A stretch of 64,000 nt of DNA from Flectonema sp. DT1601 (taxonomy: Eukaryota > Euglenozoa > Diplonemea > Diplonemida > Diplonemidae): NCBI GenBank assembly GCA_964019425.1, contig OZ025795.1:1306001-1370000 (forward strand). The letters are read 5' to 3'. Made by a program: the position numbers and the translations under genes. Positions 31,116-40,451 of the stretch are shown piece by piece (within the stretch, counting starts at the first letter, position 1; each line of letters begins with the position of its first letter). A model generated the notes under the pieces. That model did no database searches. It was not told where the DNA came from and saw only the letters and a program-made list of their open reading frames with translations.

Positions 31116-31574
31116 GTATTATGGCTTCCTGAACTTCAAAAAAAAAAAAAAACACCTAAAGTTTGTTACTGTTTTTACATTCAAAGTTTCACCCCATCTT
31201 CACAGGAAGTCTGAGAACCTATTCAGCTGAATCTCGTGACGTTGAAGTCGAAGTTGCAAAGCAAACTGATTATAAGCTCGATGGATCTTCCTTGTTGCTG
31301 TGTGTCGAGAGGTCGACCACATACTGAGTGAAAAAAAATATTGTATACTCAAAGGACGAAGAGCATTTTTCGGTTTTTATTTATTTTTTTTTTTTTGTGT
31401 TATTTTTACTACGAATATCCGTAGCAATTCAAAAAAAAAAAAAAAAAAAACATTCTCCCATCATTCATCAGAGGTTTGTTTTTCTTTCTCAAAAACCCAA
31501 AAATTACTAAATTCAACAATGATTTCTGAATACTAATACTAACATTCTTATTGTTATATAACTATAAGTCTTCT

Positions 31575-31680
31575 GTGAGTCTTCGGAAACGGTTATGGAT
31601 TGGGTCCTCTGTTGCTGTGAGTTGCCCTCCTAGAGCACTCATAACATACAGCAACGTTGGATTAAAATAACTAGCTATTT
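31575..31680 (+). repeat. R2-family repeat
   Basis: Same blocks as 30130. Here GTTGCTGT can pair with ACAGCAAC (eight pairs), one more outer pairing than in the other copies; the inner stem has one mismatch. Confidence 0.75.
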
Positions 31681-32316
31681 TAAAATTGAAGGTTCCAACT
31701 ATCCAAAAACTGCATAACCTTGTTGCTTTTATCTTGTGTGTTTAAACGAAACATCGCCCTCTGTGCTTCGGTTAGTCGAATTTTGTTATTTTTCTTCTGT
31801 TCCTTCACTTGGTGTTTTTTGCTTTAGTGAAAAAGAAAAAAAAAACTAGTTGTTTCTTCTTGTCAAAAAAAAAAAAAAAAAAAAAAAAGGCAAAACCTGC
31901 CGTAGTTGGTAGGTTTGCGTTGTTATTTTCCTTCTCTGTGCTTTCAAAAAAAAAAAAATAAATAAATAAAAAGAGTATCTTATGGGTATTATTGTTCATT
32001 AATTATTTAATGAAATCTTTGCAGGTTACTCATTCTTTTCTTATTCCCTTTTTCCTGTTCAATGTGGTTGTCTAACAGCAACTTGTTGATTGTTTTTTTT
32101 TTTTTTTTTTTTTTTTTTTGTTCTGTTTGAAAGAAAGAAAAGAAGGAATTCAAAAAAAAAAAAAAGAAAAAAAAAAAAAACACTGTAGTACATGTTTCTC
32201 CAATGGAATAACAGAGAGGAGATTTTTAACAAACTGTACTGTGCAGGTAATACCTTTTCCCAAAAAAAATGAATAAATAAATTTACATGTTCATTATACT
32301 CATCAGCAATCACGAT

Positions 32317-33684
32317 ATGAAGCTACCAGTCTACGCCAGGCTGCCAGAAGGAACACTTCTTTTCTTAGAAGTTGATCAGACTGGTACTATTGGGTTCCTT
32401 ATAAAGGAAATTGAATCTCAAACTGGAGTGAAGGGGATTAAATTAATGTTAAACGGCGTATCACTCGGAGGGGAAGCAACAGAACTATCTGACTGTGGAG
32501 TGTACTCTGAATGTGTTATCGACGTTGATTTCCATAGAATAATAATCGGAGATAAAGGCAGCGAGACTGTTGATGGATTCATTGCTTCACCACAAGGACT
32601 TTTATTATACTCAAAGTTGGGTAATGCTACTGCTGTGAATACGTTACTGCAATGTGGAATAGATCCTAATTGTAAGAACAGCTCAGGAGAATCACCTCTT
32701 CATCTCTCTGCTATGAGAGCTCATTATAATGTTGTTGAGTTGCTGTTGCAGTATAATTGTGATGCGAAGGCACATGATGCTTTTGGAAATAGTCCTTTGT
32801 ATTTAGCATGTGAACATTCCCATCCAGATATTATCTCTCTGCTATTAAATACTGGTATTCCTTGTCAACTTAGTTATCTTGTTGTTGGTATGTCTCAAAA
32901 GAATACAGATGTTATTAGTGTATTGCTACGATACACTAATCACTTAGAAGAAACTGATGCGGAAGGTCATACAGCTTTACATCATGCGGTTGATACTCGA
33001 GATGTTTCAGTTGTGAAGTCAATTACTGAAGCAGGTTGTCCTGTTGATACATCTTCAAGAACAGGAGTGACACCATTATTAGCATCGTGTGAAAGAGGTT
33101 GTGCTGACATAGCGAGTTATCTCTTACAGAAGGGAGCTAACCCACATCATAAGAATGGGAATAAATCAAATGCGATAACATCATCGATTGGGACAGTTGA
33201 TTCTGAAAAGTTAGTAACAATGTTATTAAAGTTTGGAGTCGATCCAAATGTAGCAGACGCGAGAGCTGACGCATCACCACTAATGTTGTCATGTCAGTTA
33301 GATGATAAAGCAGTTACTCGTTGTCTTGTTATGATGAGTCATGATTTGGATATAAATTATCAAAACTCATCTGGGAACACATCGCTGATGGAAGTTGCTG
33401 CATCTGGTTGCGAAGCAACTGCTAACATTCTTCTTTCATCATCATCTCTTAACCTCAACATTAGAAATAATACAGGTAAGACTGCTCTTCATATTGCTGC
33501 AGAACGTGGTCATGTTTCTGTGATTGAATTACTGTTATCGAAGGGTGCTGATGCGGAAATCAGAACCCTTCGAGGTGTGAATCCTCTACTTCTCGCAGTC
33601 AGAAATAATCAAGTCACTGCAGCAGAAGTAATGCAACGCCACCTTGAGAAACGATCGGGTGACAGTTGCTGCATTATATCGTAG
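32317..33684 (+). CDS. UBL-ankyrin repeat protein with CaaX tail
   Basis: The first ATG (32287) lies before an acceptor-like CATCAG (32301-32306), so ATG 32317 (MKLPVYARLPEG) is preferred; the product is 455 residues. Residues 1-75 resemble a ubiquitin-like domain (LLFLEVDQTGTIGFLIKEIE, then GIKLMLNGVSLGG). Residues about 95-445 hold roughly ten ankyrin repeats (for example GESPLHLSAMRAHYNVVELL, GHTALHHAV, GKTALHIAAERGHVSVIELL). The protein ends CCIIS: a CaaX box (C-I-I-S), with Ser favouring farnesylation, preceded by another Cys that could be palmitoylated. It is therefore likely a membrane-tethered scaffold or ubiquitin-pathway adaptor; partners are unknown. Intact. Confidence 0.85.
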   Translation: MKLPVYARLPEGTLLFLEVDQTGTIGFLIKEIESQTGVKGIKLMLNGVSLGGEATELSDCGVYSECVIDVDFHRIIIGDKGSETVDGFIASPQGLLLYSKLGNATAVNTLLQCGIDPNCKNSSGESPLHLSAMRAHYNVVELLLQYNCDAKAHDAFGNSPLYLACEHSHPDIISLLLNTGIPCQLSYLVVGMSQKNTDVISVLLRYTNHLEETDAEGHTALHHAVDTRDVSVVKSITEAGCPVDTSSRTGVTPLLASCERGCADIASYLLQKGANPHHKNGNKSNAITSSIGTVDSEKLVTMLLKFGVDPNVADARADASPLMLSCQLDDKAVTRCLVMMSHDLDINYQNSSGNTSLMEVAASGCEATANILLSSSSLNLNIRNNTGKTALHIAAERGHVSVIELLLSKGADAEIRTLRGVNPLLLAVRNNQVTAAEVMQRHLEKRSGDSCCIIS

Positions 33685-34591
33685 TCGTAATAGAAAAGGT
33701 AGACCGTCTTTTTAATATAATTTTCTGTTTTTTTTTCCTCTTTTTTTTTTTTTTTTTGTATCGTTACTGACTTATTTCCTCACTATTCAGACTGGTGTAC
33801 AGCCTGCTATTCCACTGATTAATATTTAACACTCACACGGAGTCTTGTTCTTGCTTGGCTGTGGAAAAGTTCAACAGTAACCACAATAGGTCATTATGTT
33901 GTCTGTCAAGGCAGCCCATTGTGCGAAACTCGTTTATATTTACCAGAAATCTTGCGAACCCTTTTGGTTGAGGGAACAGACGTCGATCTCTTATTCTTTA
34001 AAAGAGTTAATGTTGAAATATGATACAAAAGAGTTTTTCAACGCGGCATCATTTAGGCGATTCATTTCTGCTTGAAATAAAAATCTTCCTCTCTTCCCCT
34101 TCGTTGTACTCGATATCCTTAATTAGATAATCGTAAGTCGGTACAATAGAGATAAGCTGTAAACTAGGTTTTTCAGTTGCCTTTTCTCTTTTTTTTCTCT
34201 TTCTCTTTCTCTTTCTCTTTCTCTTTTTTTTTTTTTTTTTTTTAAATTTTTTGCAGCGGTGTTTTTTCACTGTGCTCCTCCGTTATAGTATAAGTTTTTT
34301 TTTAAATTTTTTTTTTATAGTAGTATTTTTCAATGTGTAGGCTAAAAGAAATTGTTGGGAGCAAAGAGGCATGCGATTTTATGTGGACGGAATCCAGTTA
34401 TGATGATTCATGTCTAATGTGTTGCTTGTTAACCTTGATTTATTTATCTAAGTTCCCTTGTGAGATTTTTTTTTTTTTTTTTGGAAAAAAAAAAAAAGGA
34501 AAAAAAAAAGAGAAGAGAAGCATCCAATTTACAATCGAGTGACTACTTCCCTGACCTGAGTTGCTGTTAGGGGGGATTTAATTCGATACGA

Positions 34592-34628
<37 letters not shown>

Positions 34629-35127
34629 CTTTGTAGCTGATATGTTGTTGAACAAGATATCTTTAATCGTTCCCCTGCTCCCAATTTTCTTTAAATCGGT
34701 CGATTGTTCTTTTTTTTATTTACCGATCTGAACAACAAACAACTGTTGGATTATACAAATATATAAACTAACTAACAACATAAACATCAATAACACCAAC
34801 AACAGAAAGCAGCTGGTAATGTCTGCTTTTTTCGGTGATTTCTTTTGTTCCCGTGTTCTCTCCCTTTGAGAGCATGACTTCTAATACGACACCGTTACCT
34901 TCCTCGTACGGTATTTCGATTGCTCTTCTCTCGTCAGTAAGATCTCAATAAATTTTATTAATTAGCTGAACTTGCTAACCAGCTGAGCGACAATTCCTTA
35001 GATGGAAACGACACAAAATAGAAACTCAAACCTGGTAGTTAAACGCGCAGACGTCGAAGACATAAGTTTAAATTAAACGACAAAGAACATAAACTAACCT
35101 GACTAGCTCCGATGAATTTTTTACCTT

Positions 35128-35195
35128 AAAATGATAACAACTTCAATATAGAACGAAGTCCCTAGAACTTAGTGAGAGAGGACTAAAGGGGATGC
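35128..35195 (+). repeat. R6-family repeat
   Basis: CAACTTCAATATAGAA(C/T)GAAG, CTTAGAACTTA or CTAGAACTTA and CTAAA-GGG blocks are shared with about 37320-37392. Confidence 0.6.
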
Positions 35196-35280
35196 CGGAC
35201 ATGTTCTATTTCCGCAGATGAATGGTCTTTTGTTTTATTTTTGTCTTTTCTTTATTTTGAGTTATAATCTTTTCTATAAT

Positions 35281-35370
35281 AAAATAATACCAACTGGAGG
35301 GCAACCCCAGCGGTGAGTAGACACCGCAGTGTCCCCCTTTACTTCCCTCGCCGAAGAGGGCTGTTAATTT
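35281..35370 (+). repeat. R5-family repeat
   Basis: Second copy of the CGCAGTGTCCCC / GAAGAGGGCTG family described at 19425. Confidence 0.6.
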
Positions 35371-35794
35371 TTAGCCCGAAAAACAACCATTATTTGTTTG
35401 TTGTCATTTGATTTCTTTTTTTAATTATTATTTGTGTTTTTTTTCTTTTTTCTTTTATATGAATCAGAGGGAATCAGAGGGAAGTGGTTTATTGTATCGA
35501 CGACGGTTGGTTAAGTCTTCAAGAGTATGAATAAAAATATTTTACTTTTTTACTTTTGAATTGTTGAATAGATCAGAATTCTTTTTTTTTCCTTTTTTTT
35601 TTTCTTTTCGAGTAGTTGCGTTAGTGAGAAACTAGTTGTAATGTTTACTAAATTAAACTGTCAGTAAAGAATGAATGGCTCAAAACAAACTGAGCTCAAA
35701 TAACACCAATCTGTGTCCTAGATGGACAAGCACATACCAGCAGTGTTAACTGATTACCGTGAGCTTTGCCTGCCTGAAAAAAGATAATAGTTAG

Positions 35795-35995
35795 TCCCTG
35801 TAACGGGCTACAGGACATGGGGCGCTCAACCTGTAGTACGTGGCCTCGAATCCCCATATTCGACAGAACATATGGGGTTTTTTATCGATACCAATTGTTG
35901 ATTTTCTTATATTGCAACCAGGTTTTGCCGAACCCTATTCTCGTTTTAGCCGGTTTCAAGTTGCTTTCTATTTGATATTAGTATCAAGTTACCCC
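35795..35995 (+). repeat. R3 family, tRNA-derived-SINE-like copy
   Basis: CTACAGG and CCTGTAG can pair near the start. A B-box-like GGCCTCGAATCCCC follows, then a hairpin CCCCATAT (35852-35859) with ATATGGGG (35870-35877) and a T run. Further blocks GCCGAACCCTA and CAAGTTGCTTT(C)TATTT, then GTATCAAG, are shared with copies at 36398, 39848 and 58263. An internal Pol III promoter plus downstream unrelated body suggests a SINE; a recognisable tRNA is not seen. Confidence 0.6.
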
Positions 35996-36006
35996 CCAAT
36001 AAGTAA

Positions 36007-36215
36007 CTACACTCTAGTCCTGCTAACTGGAGTGATTCAGTCACAATAGTAGACTGACTACTTCTACACCATAACTGATGATGAGAGAATAGAGTAAAGA
36101 GGTATATGGATTACTCTTGAAACCTGATAGTTACTTTAAAAGGCTAAGTTAAGCACTGTATCCTTAACAGATGTTGTATTTTACAAATTCAAACATTCAA
36201 CCCCCCTACAACACT
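36007..36215 (+). repeat. R4-family repeat
   Basis: A stretch of about 50 bases (36073-36122, starting AACTGATGATGAGAGAATAG) is identical at 60711-60760, with weaker similarity on both sides up to TTCAAACATTCAAC. It is sandwiched between two R3 copies. Confidence 0.75.
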
Positions 36216-36397
36216 TTTAAACTACTATTCCCAAGTTATCTCCCAAAGTCTTGCGACGTGTGCACCACAGTAATGCGCTACGAATCAATATATTTTTTGG
36301 TTTTCTTTTACATTGTTTTTTTCCCCTTTTTATTTGTGAGGTTTGCTTTTGAAATCCATTTTATTGGTTTTCAAATTGATATTTATATTTAAAAACT

Positions 36398-36580
36398 GTA
36401 ACGGGTTACACGCTCAACCTGTAGTACGTGTCCCCCGAATCCCCATATTCGACAGCATGTATGGGATTTTATCGATAGCAACTGTTGGTCTCTTTTTCAT
36501 GGCAATCCGGGTTTAGCCGAATCCTAATTTAGTTTTAACCAGTTTTCAACTTGCTTATATTTCATTATAGCGTCAAGTTT
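36398..36580 (+). repeat. R3-family copy
   Basis: GTAACGGGTTACACGCTCAA, CCTGTAGTACGTG, CCCCGAATCCCC, then CCCATA with TATGGG, followed by the GCCGAATCCTA and CAACTTGCTTATATTT blocks. Slightly shortened at the 5' end compared with 35795. Confidence 0.65.
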
Positions 36581-37249
36581 ATCATCCTAGGCGGTCATCC
36601 AACCTGTGTCAGTTAATTTCGCCCTCTAAATTTGGAGGGCGGTTCTAACTCCGACAATTTTAAAATGTTGCTTTTATTATTATTATATCGATTCACCTTA
36701 ATATTTTTAACAATTAATTGCTCAGTAGGCATGAGATGAGGCAGAAATTCTTTCTTTGAATGAAAAACTCACAAAATAATACTACGAACCTGAAGATCGT
36801 ATTTTCTCTTTGACATTGATTACATTTCGTAGTCGGTTATCGTCCGTCTCTTACACTGCCTGCCTCGTCAATAACTTCTAGTTAAAGTACGTCTCTCCTC
36901 GCTGTGAGAGTCTCTCTTAAATACTGTTTCCTGAATTCGAATGTTTTTTCTTTTTTTTGATAAAATTATTTATCTTTTCATAACTGAGACAAGTCTTCAC
37001 TCAAAAAGGGTAATTAATATTTGTGTGAATTATTATTTACTCTTCCTTTGATGTATTGTTTGTATTCTTTCTTGTTTTTTTTTTTTTTTTTCTTCTTTGA
37101 ATTATTTGGTTTTAAATTTGTAGTTTTCAGCAGTCTGGTCCCCACTGTCCGTCGCAGATCTTTCCATTTTTTTTTTTTTTTTTAAAATCCCTCTTAAGTG
37201 TGCGTATACTTGTTTCTGTTTTAAAACTAACTGATTCATGTTAATATTA

Positions 37250-37310
37250 GTCTGTGAGAGTCTCACGGTTGCTGGTAGCGATGTAACTGTTACCCTGTTG
37301 AGCTTTTCCT
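37250..37310 (+). repeat. R7-family repeat
   Basis: Second copy of the GTGAGAGTCTCAC / GCTGGTAGCGAT / CCTGTTGAGCT family described at 31050. Confidence 0.7.
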
Positions 37311-37319
37311 GGTTTAGTT

Positions 37320-37392
37320 TACAACGATGGCAACTTCAATATAGAATGAAGTCTCTTAGAACTTACTGATGAAGGCCTAAAAAGGGACAAAT
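37320..37392 (+). repeat. R6-family repeat
   Basis: Second copy of the family described at 35128; it directly follows the R7 copy. Confidence 0.6.
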
Positions 37393-38343
37393 AGTATAAG
37401 ATTAAGTCTCCTGAAAACTACATATTCTATTACCCTTTTGATGTTAGGAAACTGCAGAAATGAATACTTTTCTTTTGCTAATTTTTACTTTTTATTCTCA
37501 CTTTTCTATACTAAATTTAATGATAACTAACTGATAACCGTTGATACTAACTAATCATCTTTATGAGTAGGACAGTCACTTACTTTCTTTGTTGTCCTAC
37601 GAGTTTTTGTATTTCATTAACCTATTTAATGTTACACAAAATAAATAATCTTTTCCGTCTGTTCTAAACACCTACCTGCCTCCTCAGTTCTGGTAACTTT
37701 TGGTGGTTAATTCTCCAAGGTACTTTAGTTATAATTTAAAAGGTATATAACTCTTTAAAAGACTGCTACAGTAACATTAGCAATCTGGCGCTCAACTGTG
37801 TTCATATGACTTGCTGTGATATTGTTTTATTTGCAGCTATTTACAATGCTGCCGCTGACAGTCAAGATTGTCTGAAGTGGTGTTGTTTTTTTTGAGCCTG
37901 ATTACGTATCTTATAATCTCTCCCCTACAAGATCGCTTCGAGTCTCTTTCTTCTTCTTCTTGTTTTCTTTTTTGGTAATTTATATAAATAAATAATAAAT
38001 AACTTTCACTTTGGTTTTGTTATTTTGTCAGTTCTTTGCCTTTGTCATATTGTACAAAGATTTCTATTTATAGTTTTAAAAAGTAACACAAGTAGAGAAT
38101 CACATAAATCAACTTCCTTTCATGTACTCTCACAGTATCCATACCTATGATGATAGAATAGAGTTAAAGAGATAATCTAAGTTCACTTTCAAAGCTTCAA
38201 TACAATTAATTCTATAACCCCCTCCACAGAGTAGAATCAGTATCGATGTCTCTGTTAGCCTTGGCAAGCAGCAGTTAGCATTTCCACTTTTTTGGAACCA
38301 CTTCAACACCCGTCTTGATTTTCAAGAATTACTCAAAGCAACA

Positions 38344-39425
38344 ATGCAGGTTTTTGTGACGTGTCCGGATTTGGGATTCCCCGCAGTGTCAGTCACGACT
38401 GGTGTTGATTCCCTTGTGAGCGAAGTGTTGACGGCGGCGGCTGGGGAGTGGGATGTGGATCCGGAAGAAGTTGAACTGTCGTTCGCTGGTGACACGCTTT
38501 GCGAAAGTGAGCGACTAGCAGATCGTGGAGTGGTTGGAGAGAGCGAGTTGGAGATGTGGAAGAAGCGGTTTCGTATATTCAGTAAATGCTGGTTTGTTGA
38601 TGATTCAAAACGGGAGAAGCTGCTTCGCTGGCTAAGAGAACACAATGAGGAATACTTATGCCTTGACACCACAACATTCACAGAGGATGGTTGCCTCAGT
38701 ATTAAGGGTGATTTGCTTCCTTCTGATGCCGAACGGATTTCTTTCCGCAATTCAAATCCCGACATCTCAGCCATCTCACAAATTGTCACTATTGGAAATT
38801 GTTTCTTGTATCTTTGTTCACAAATCACTTCTCTTGATCTTTCAGGTCTAAGTAGTGTCACCACCATTGGAGATTATTTCTTGTCTATCTGTTCACAAAT
38901 CACTTAGTGCCTCGTCATCTCACCGTGCTAGCAAGCCTGAATGACAGCACTCAAAATGGTACATATATCTGTTCACAAATCACTTCTCTTGACCTCTCAC
39001 GTCTTAGTAGTGTCACCACCATTGGACATCGTTTCTTATATCACTGTTCACAAATCACTTCTCTTGATCTTTCAGGTCTTAGTAGTGTCACCACTATTGG
39101 AGATGATTTCTTGTCTCATTGTTCACAAATCACTTCTCTTGACCTTTCAGATCTTAGTAGTGTCACCACCATTGGAGATTATTTCTTGTCTATCTGTTCA
39201 CAAATCACTTCTCTTGACCTCTCAGATCTTAGTAGTGTCACCACTATTGGAGATTATTTCTTGTCTTCCTGTTCACAAATCACTTCTCTTGATCTTTCAA
39301 GTCTTAATAGTGTGATTAATTTTGGAGATAACTTCCTTGTTGATTGCAATGCACTTGAATCTGTTCAGCTGCCTGTAAATAATGGCGCTCTCTTTGAGGA
39401 GTCAGTGGAAGCAGCTATTAATTAA
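38344..39425 (+). pseudogene. UBL + LRR copy 3, broken by an insertion
   Basis: The ubiquitin-like domain and linker are nearly identical to copies 1 and 2, but only the last 25 or so leader bases match and the rest of the upstream sequence differs. Two LRRs are followed by an 80-base insertion (38906-38985) that brings in a stop at 38905-38907 and shifts the frame. Five more repeats and the C-terminal cap (ALESVQLPVNNGALFEESVE) then run to TAA at 39423-39425. With fewer repeats than copy 1, it shows that repeat number varies between family members. Confidence 0.88.
38886..38985. mobile_element. 60-base insert with 20-base target duplication
   Basis: The 20-base LRR segment TATCTGTTCACAAATCACTT occurs at 38886-38905 and again at 38966-38985. 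Between them are 60 bases unrelated to the LRR (38906-38965). The insert begins AGTGC and contains a GCACT that could pair with it. A perfect direct duplication flanking foreign DNA is the mark of an insertion event; the insert is too short to name and could be a SINE or LINE remnant, or filler from break repair. Confidence 0.75.
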
Positions 39426-39847
39426 TATGTTTTGTTTTGTTAATTTTGATTTTCTTTTAATTTGTAAATTTTCTTATTATTTTTTTATTCTTCTAAAGTG
39501 TGTAATCTATAAAGTTGATTATCAAAATTCCATTTTGGTAATTTGTCACCAACACCGCACCGAGAGATAAGAATAACAATCGCTGTTGGCGATAATTTTT
39601 AATATACCATAGCCTTCCCCCGCCGGTGTCCCGCCGAACCGAATTGGGCCTGGCACAACCCCTACGCAGAAGTAATCTGCACCCTTTCATGGTGGAGTTA
39701 GTTCTTTGTTGGATACAATTCTGGTGTTTGTCTTTACCTTCAATCTTAACATATACTTATTTCTCAGGTGCATAAAGTGATGGAAAGCGAATTACTAAAA
39801 TAGGAATCTATTTTCGTATCAACGACTTTCATCTACCATCAATATAC

Positions 39848-39995
39848 AGGAACCTGTAGTACATGGTCCCGAATACTTTGATTTGGGCAGCAAGAGTAGG
39901 AGCAACTGCTTCTCTCTTTACATGGCAATCAGCTTTGGCCGAACCTTAGCCGATTCTCAAATTGCTTTATATTTAATTTCAGTATCAAGATTCCT
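39848..39995 (+). repeat. R3-family copy, divergent
   Basis: ACAGGAACCTGTAGTACATGG, TCCCGAATA, then ACATGGCAATC, GCCGAACCTTA, AATTGCTTTATATTT and GTATCAAG; the central hairpin has decayed. Confidence 0.55.
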
Positions 39996-40094
39996 TCCCT
40001 TGCAGAGAGAGTTTGCTTTTAGTAACATTTCCTTTAATGAAGTATATTGTTAATTAATAAAATATATTTACGTTTCAAAGCTAAACTAGGTTTG

Positions 40095-40139
40095 TCTGGA
40101 ATTGCAGTAACGGTAGCAAGAACAGGCATACCTGTCAAT
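40095..40139 (+). pseudogene. 45-base fragment of the PDE GAF-B domain
   Basis: This matches 42315-42359 inside the PDE gene with only two differences. It begins TCTGGAATTGCAG and ends CTGTCAAT. Neighbouring sequence does not match, so it is a displaced fragment or the last trace of a lost tandem PDE copy. Confidence 0.85.
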
Positions 40140-40451
40140 TCCCGTTTCAGCATGCTGAATAGCAAAGCTAATTGAAGCTTATTTTAAGTCTTGTAAGCCT
40201 CTCCTGCTGATTCGGTTCTCAGCTTGGCTGATTACGTCGATTGCCCCATCTAGCCGTCTGAAAACCCAGCCTGGCACATGATTGGGTTCTCAGGACTGGT
40301 TGCTTTGCTACCGTGACGTTCGTATTCACCTGTACTTTGAGTATAATGCATGCATGGGAATTAATAAATAAGACGGAAATAAAAAGAGTACGGGTTTGCT
40401 GTATTATTAATTAATAAATATATTTATGTCCCAGAGCTAATTAAATATGAA

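Larger units (their letters stand above)
25799..32316. other. 6.5-kb AT-rich, gene-free region
   Basis: The longest gene-free stretch. Open frames here are short and consist mostly of homopolymer translation. It holds many T and A runs of 10-30 bases, an imperfect dyad at 27013-27037 around ATGCCA-AA-TGGCAT, repeat family copies R1 (28641-28760, 29066-29210, a fragment at about 30414), R2 (about 30130-30235, 31575-31680) and R7 (about 31050-31115). No tRNA or rRNA could be recognised. An acceptor-like TTATACTCATCAG ends at 32306, just before the next gene. Confidence 0.65.
33685..38343. other. Repeat-rich, gene-free region before third UBL-LRR copy
   Basis: No gene is supported. A CTTTCT microsatellite and T run lie at about 34187-34242. 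The rest holds family copies R6 (about 35128-35195, 37320-37392), R5 (35281-35370), R3 (about 35795-35995, 36398-36580), R4 (about 36007-36215; a short echo at about 38148-38175) and R7 (about 37250-37310). The density of relics here and near the other UBL-LRR copies suggests repeat-driven spread. Confidence 0.65.
39426..40451. other. Spacer with R3 copy and PDE gene fragment
   Basis: A GC-richer patch at about 39575-39690 can form small hairpins (ATCGC with GCGAT; GCAGA with TCTGC) but matches no RNA I know. R3-like sequence lies at about 39848-39995. A 45-base piece of the downstream PDE gene lies at 40095-40139 (listed separately). No gene is supported. Confidence 0.6.

Noticed and set aside
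27405-32313. Many small frames with Phe or Lys runs.
   Set aside because: They are translations of T and A homopolymers.
38906-38965. A CTGAATGA segment in the 60-base insert, considered as a hammerhead core.
   Set aside because: The core needs CTGANGA; an extra base breaks it and the partner GAAA strand is missing.
39575-39690. A GC-richer patch with small hairpins, possible structured RNA.
   Set aside because: No tRNA, snRNA or rRNA signature could be found, and the stems are only five pairs.
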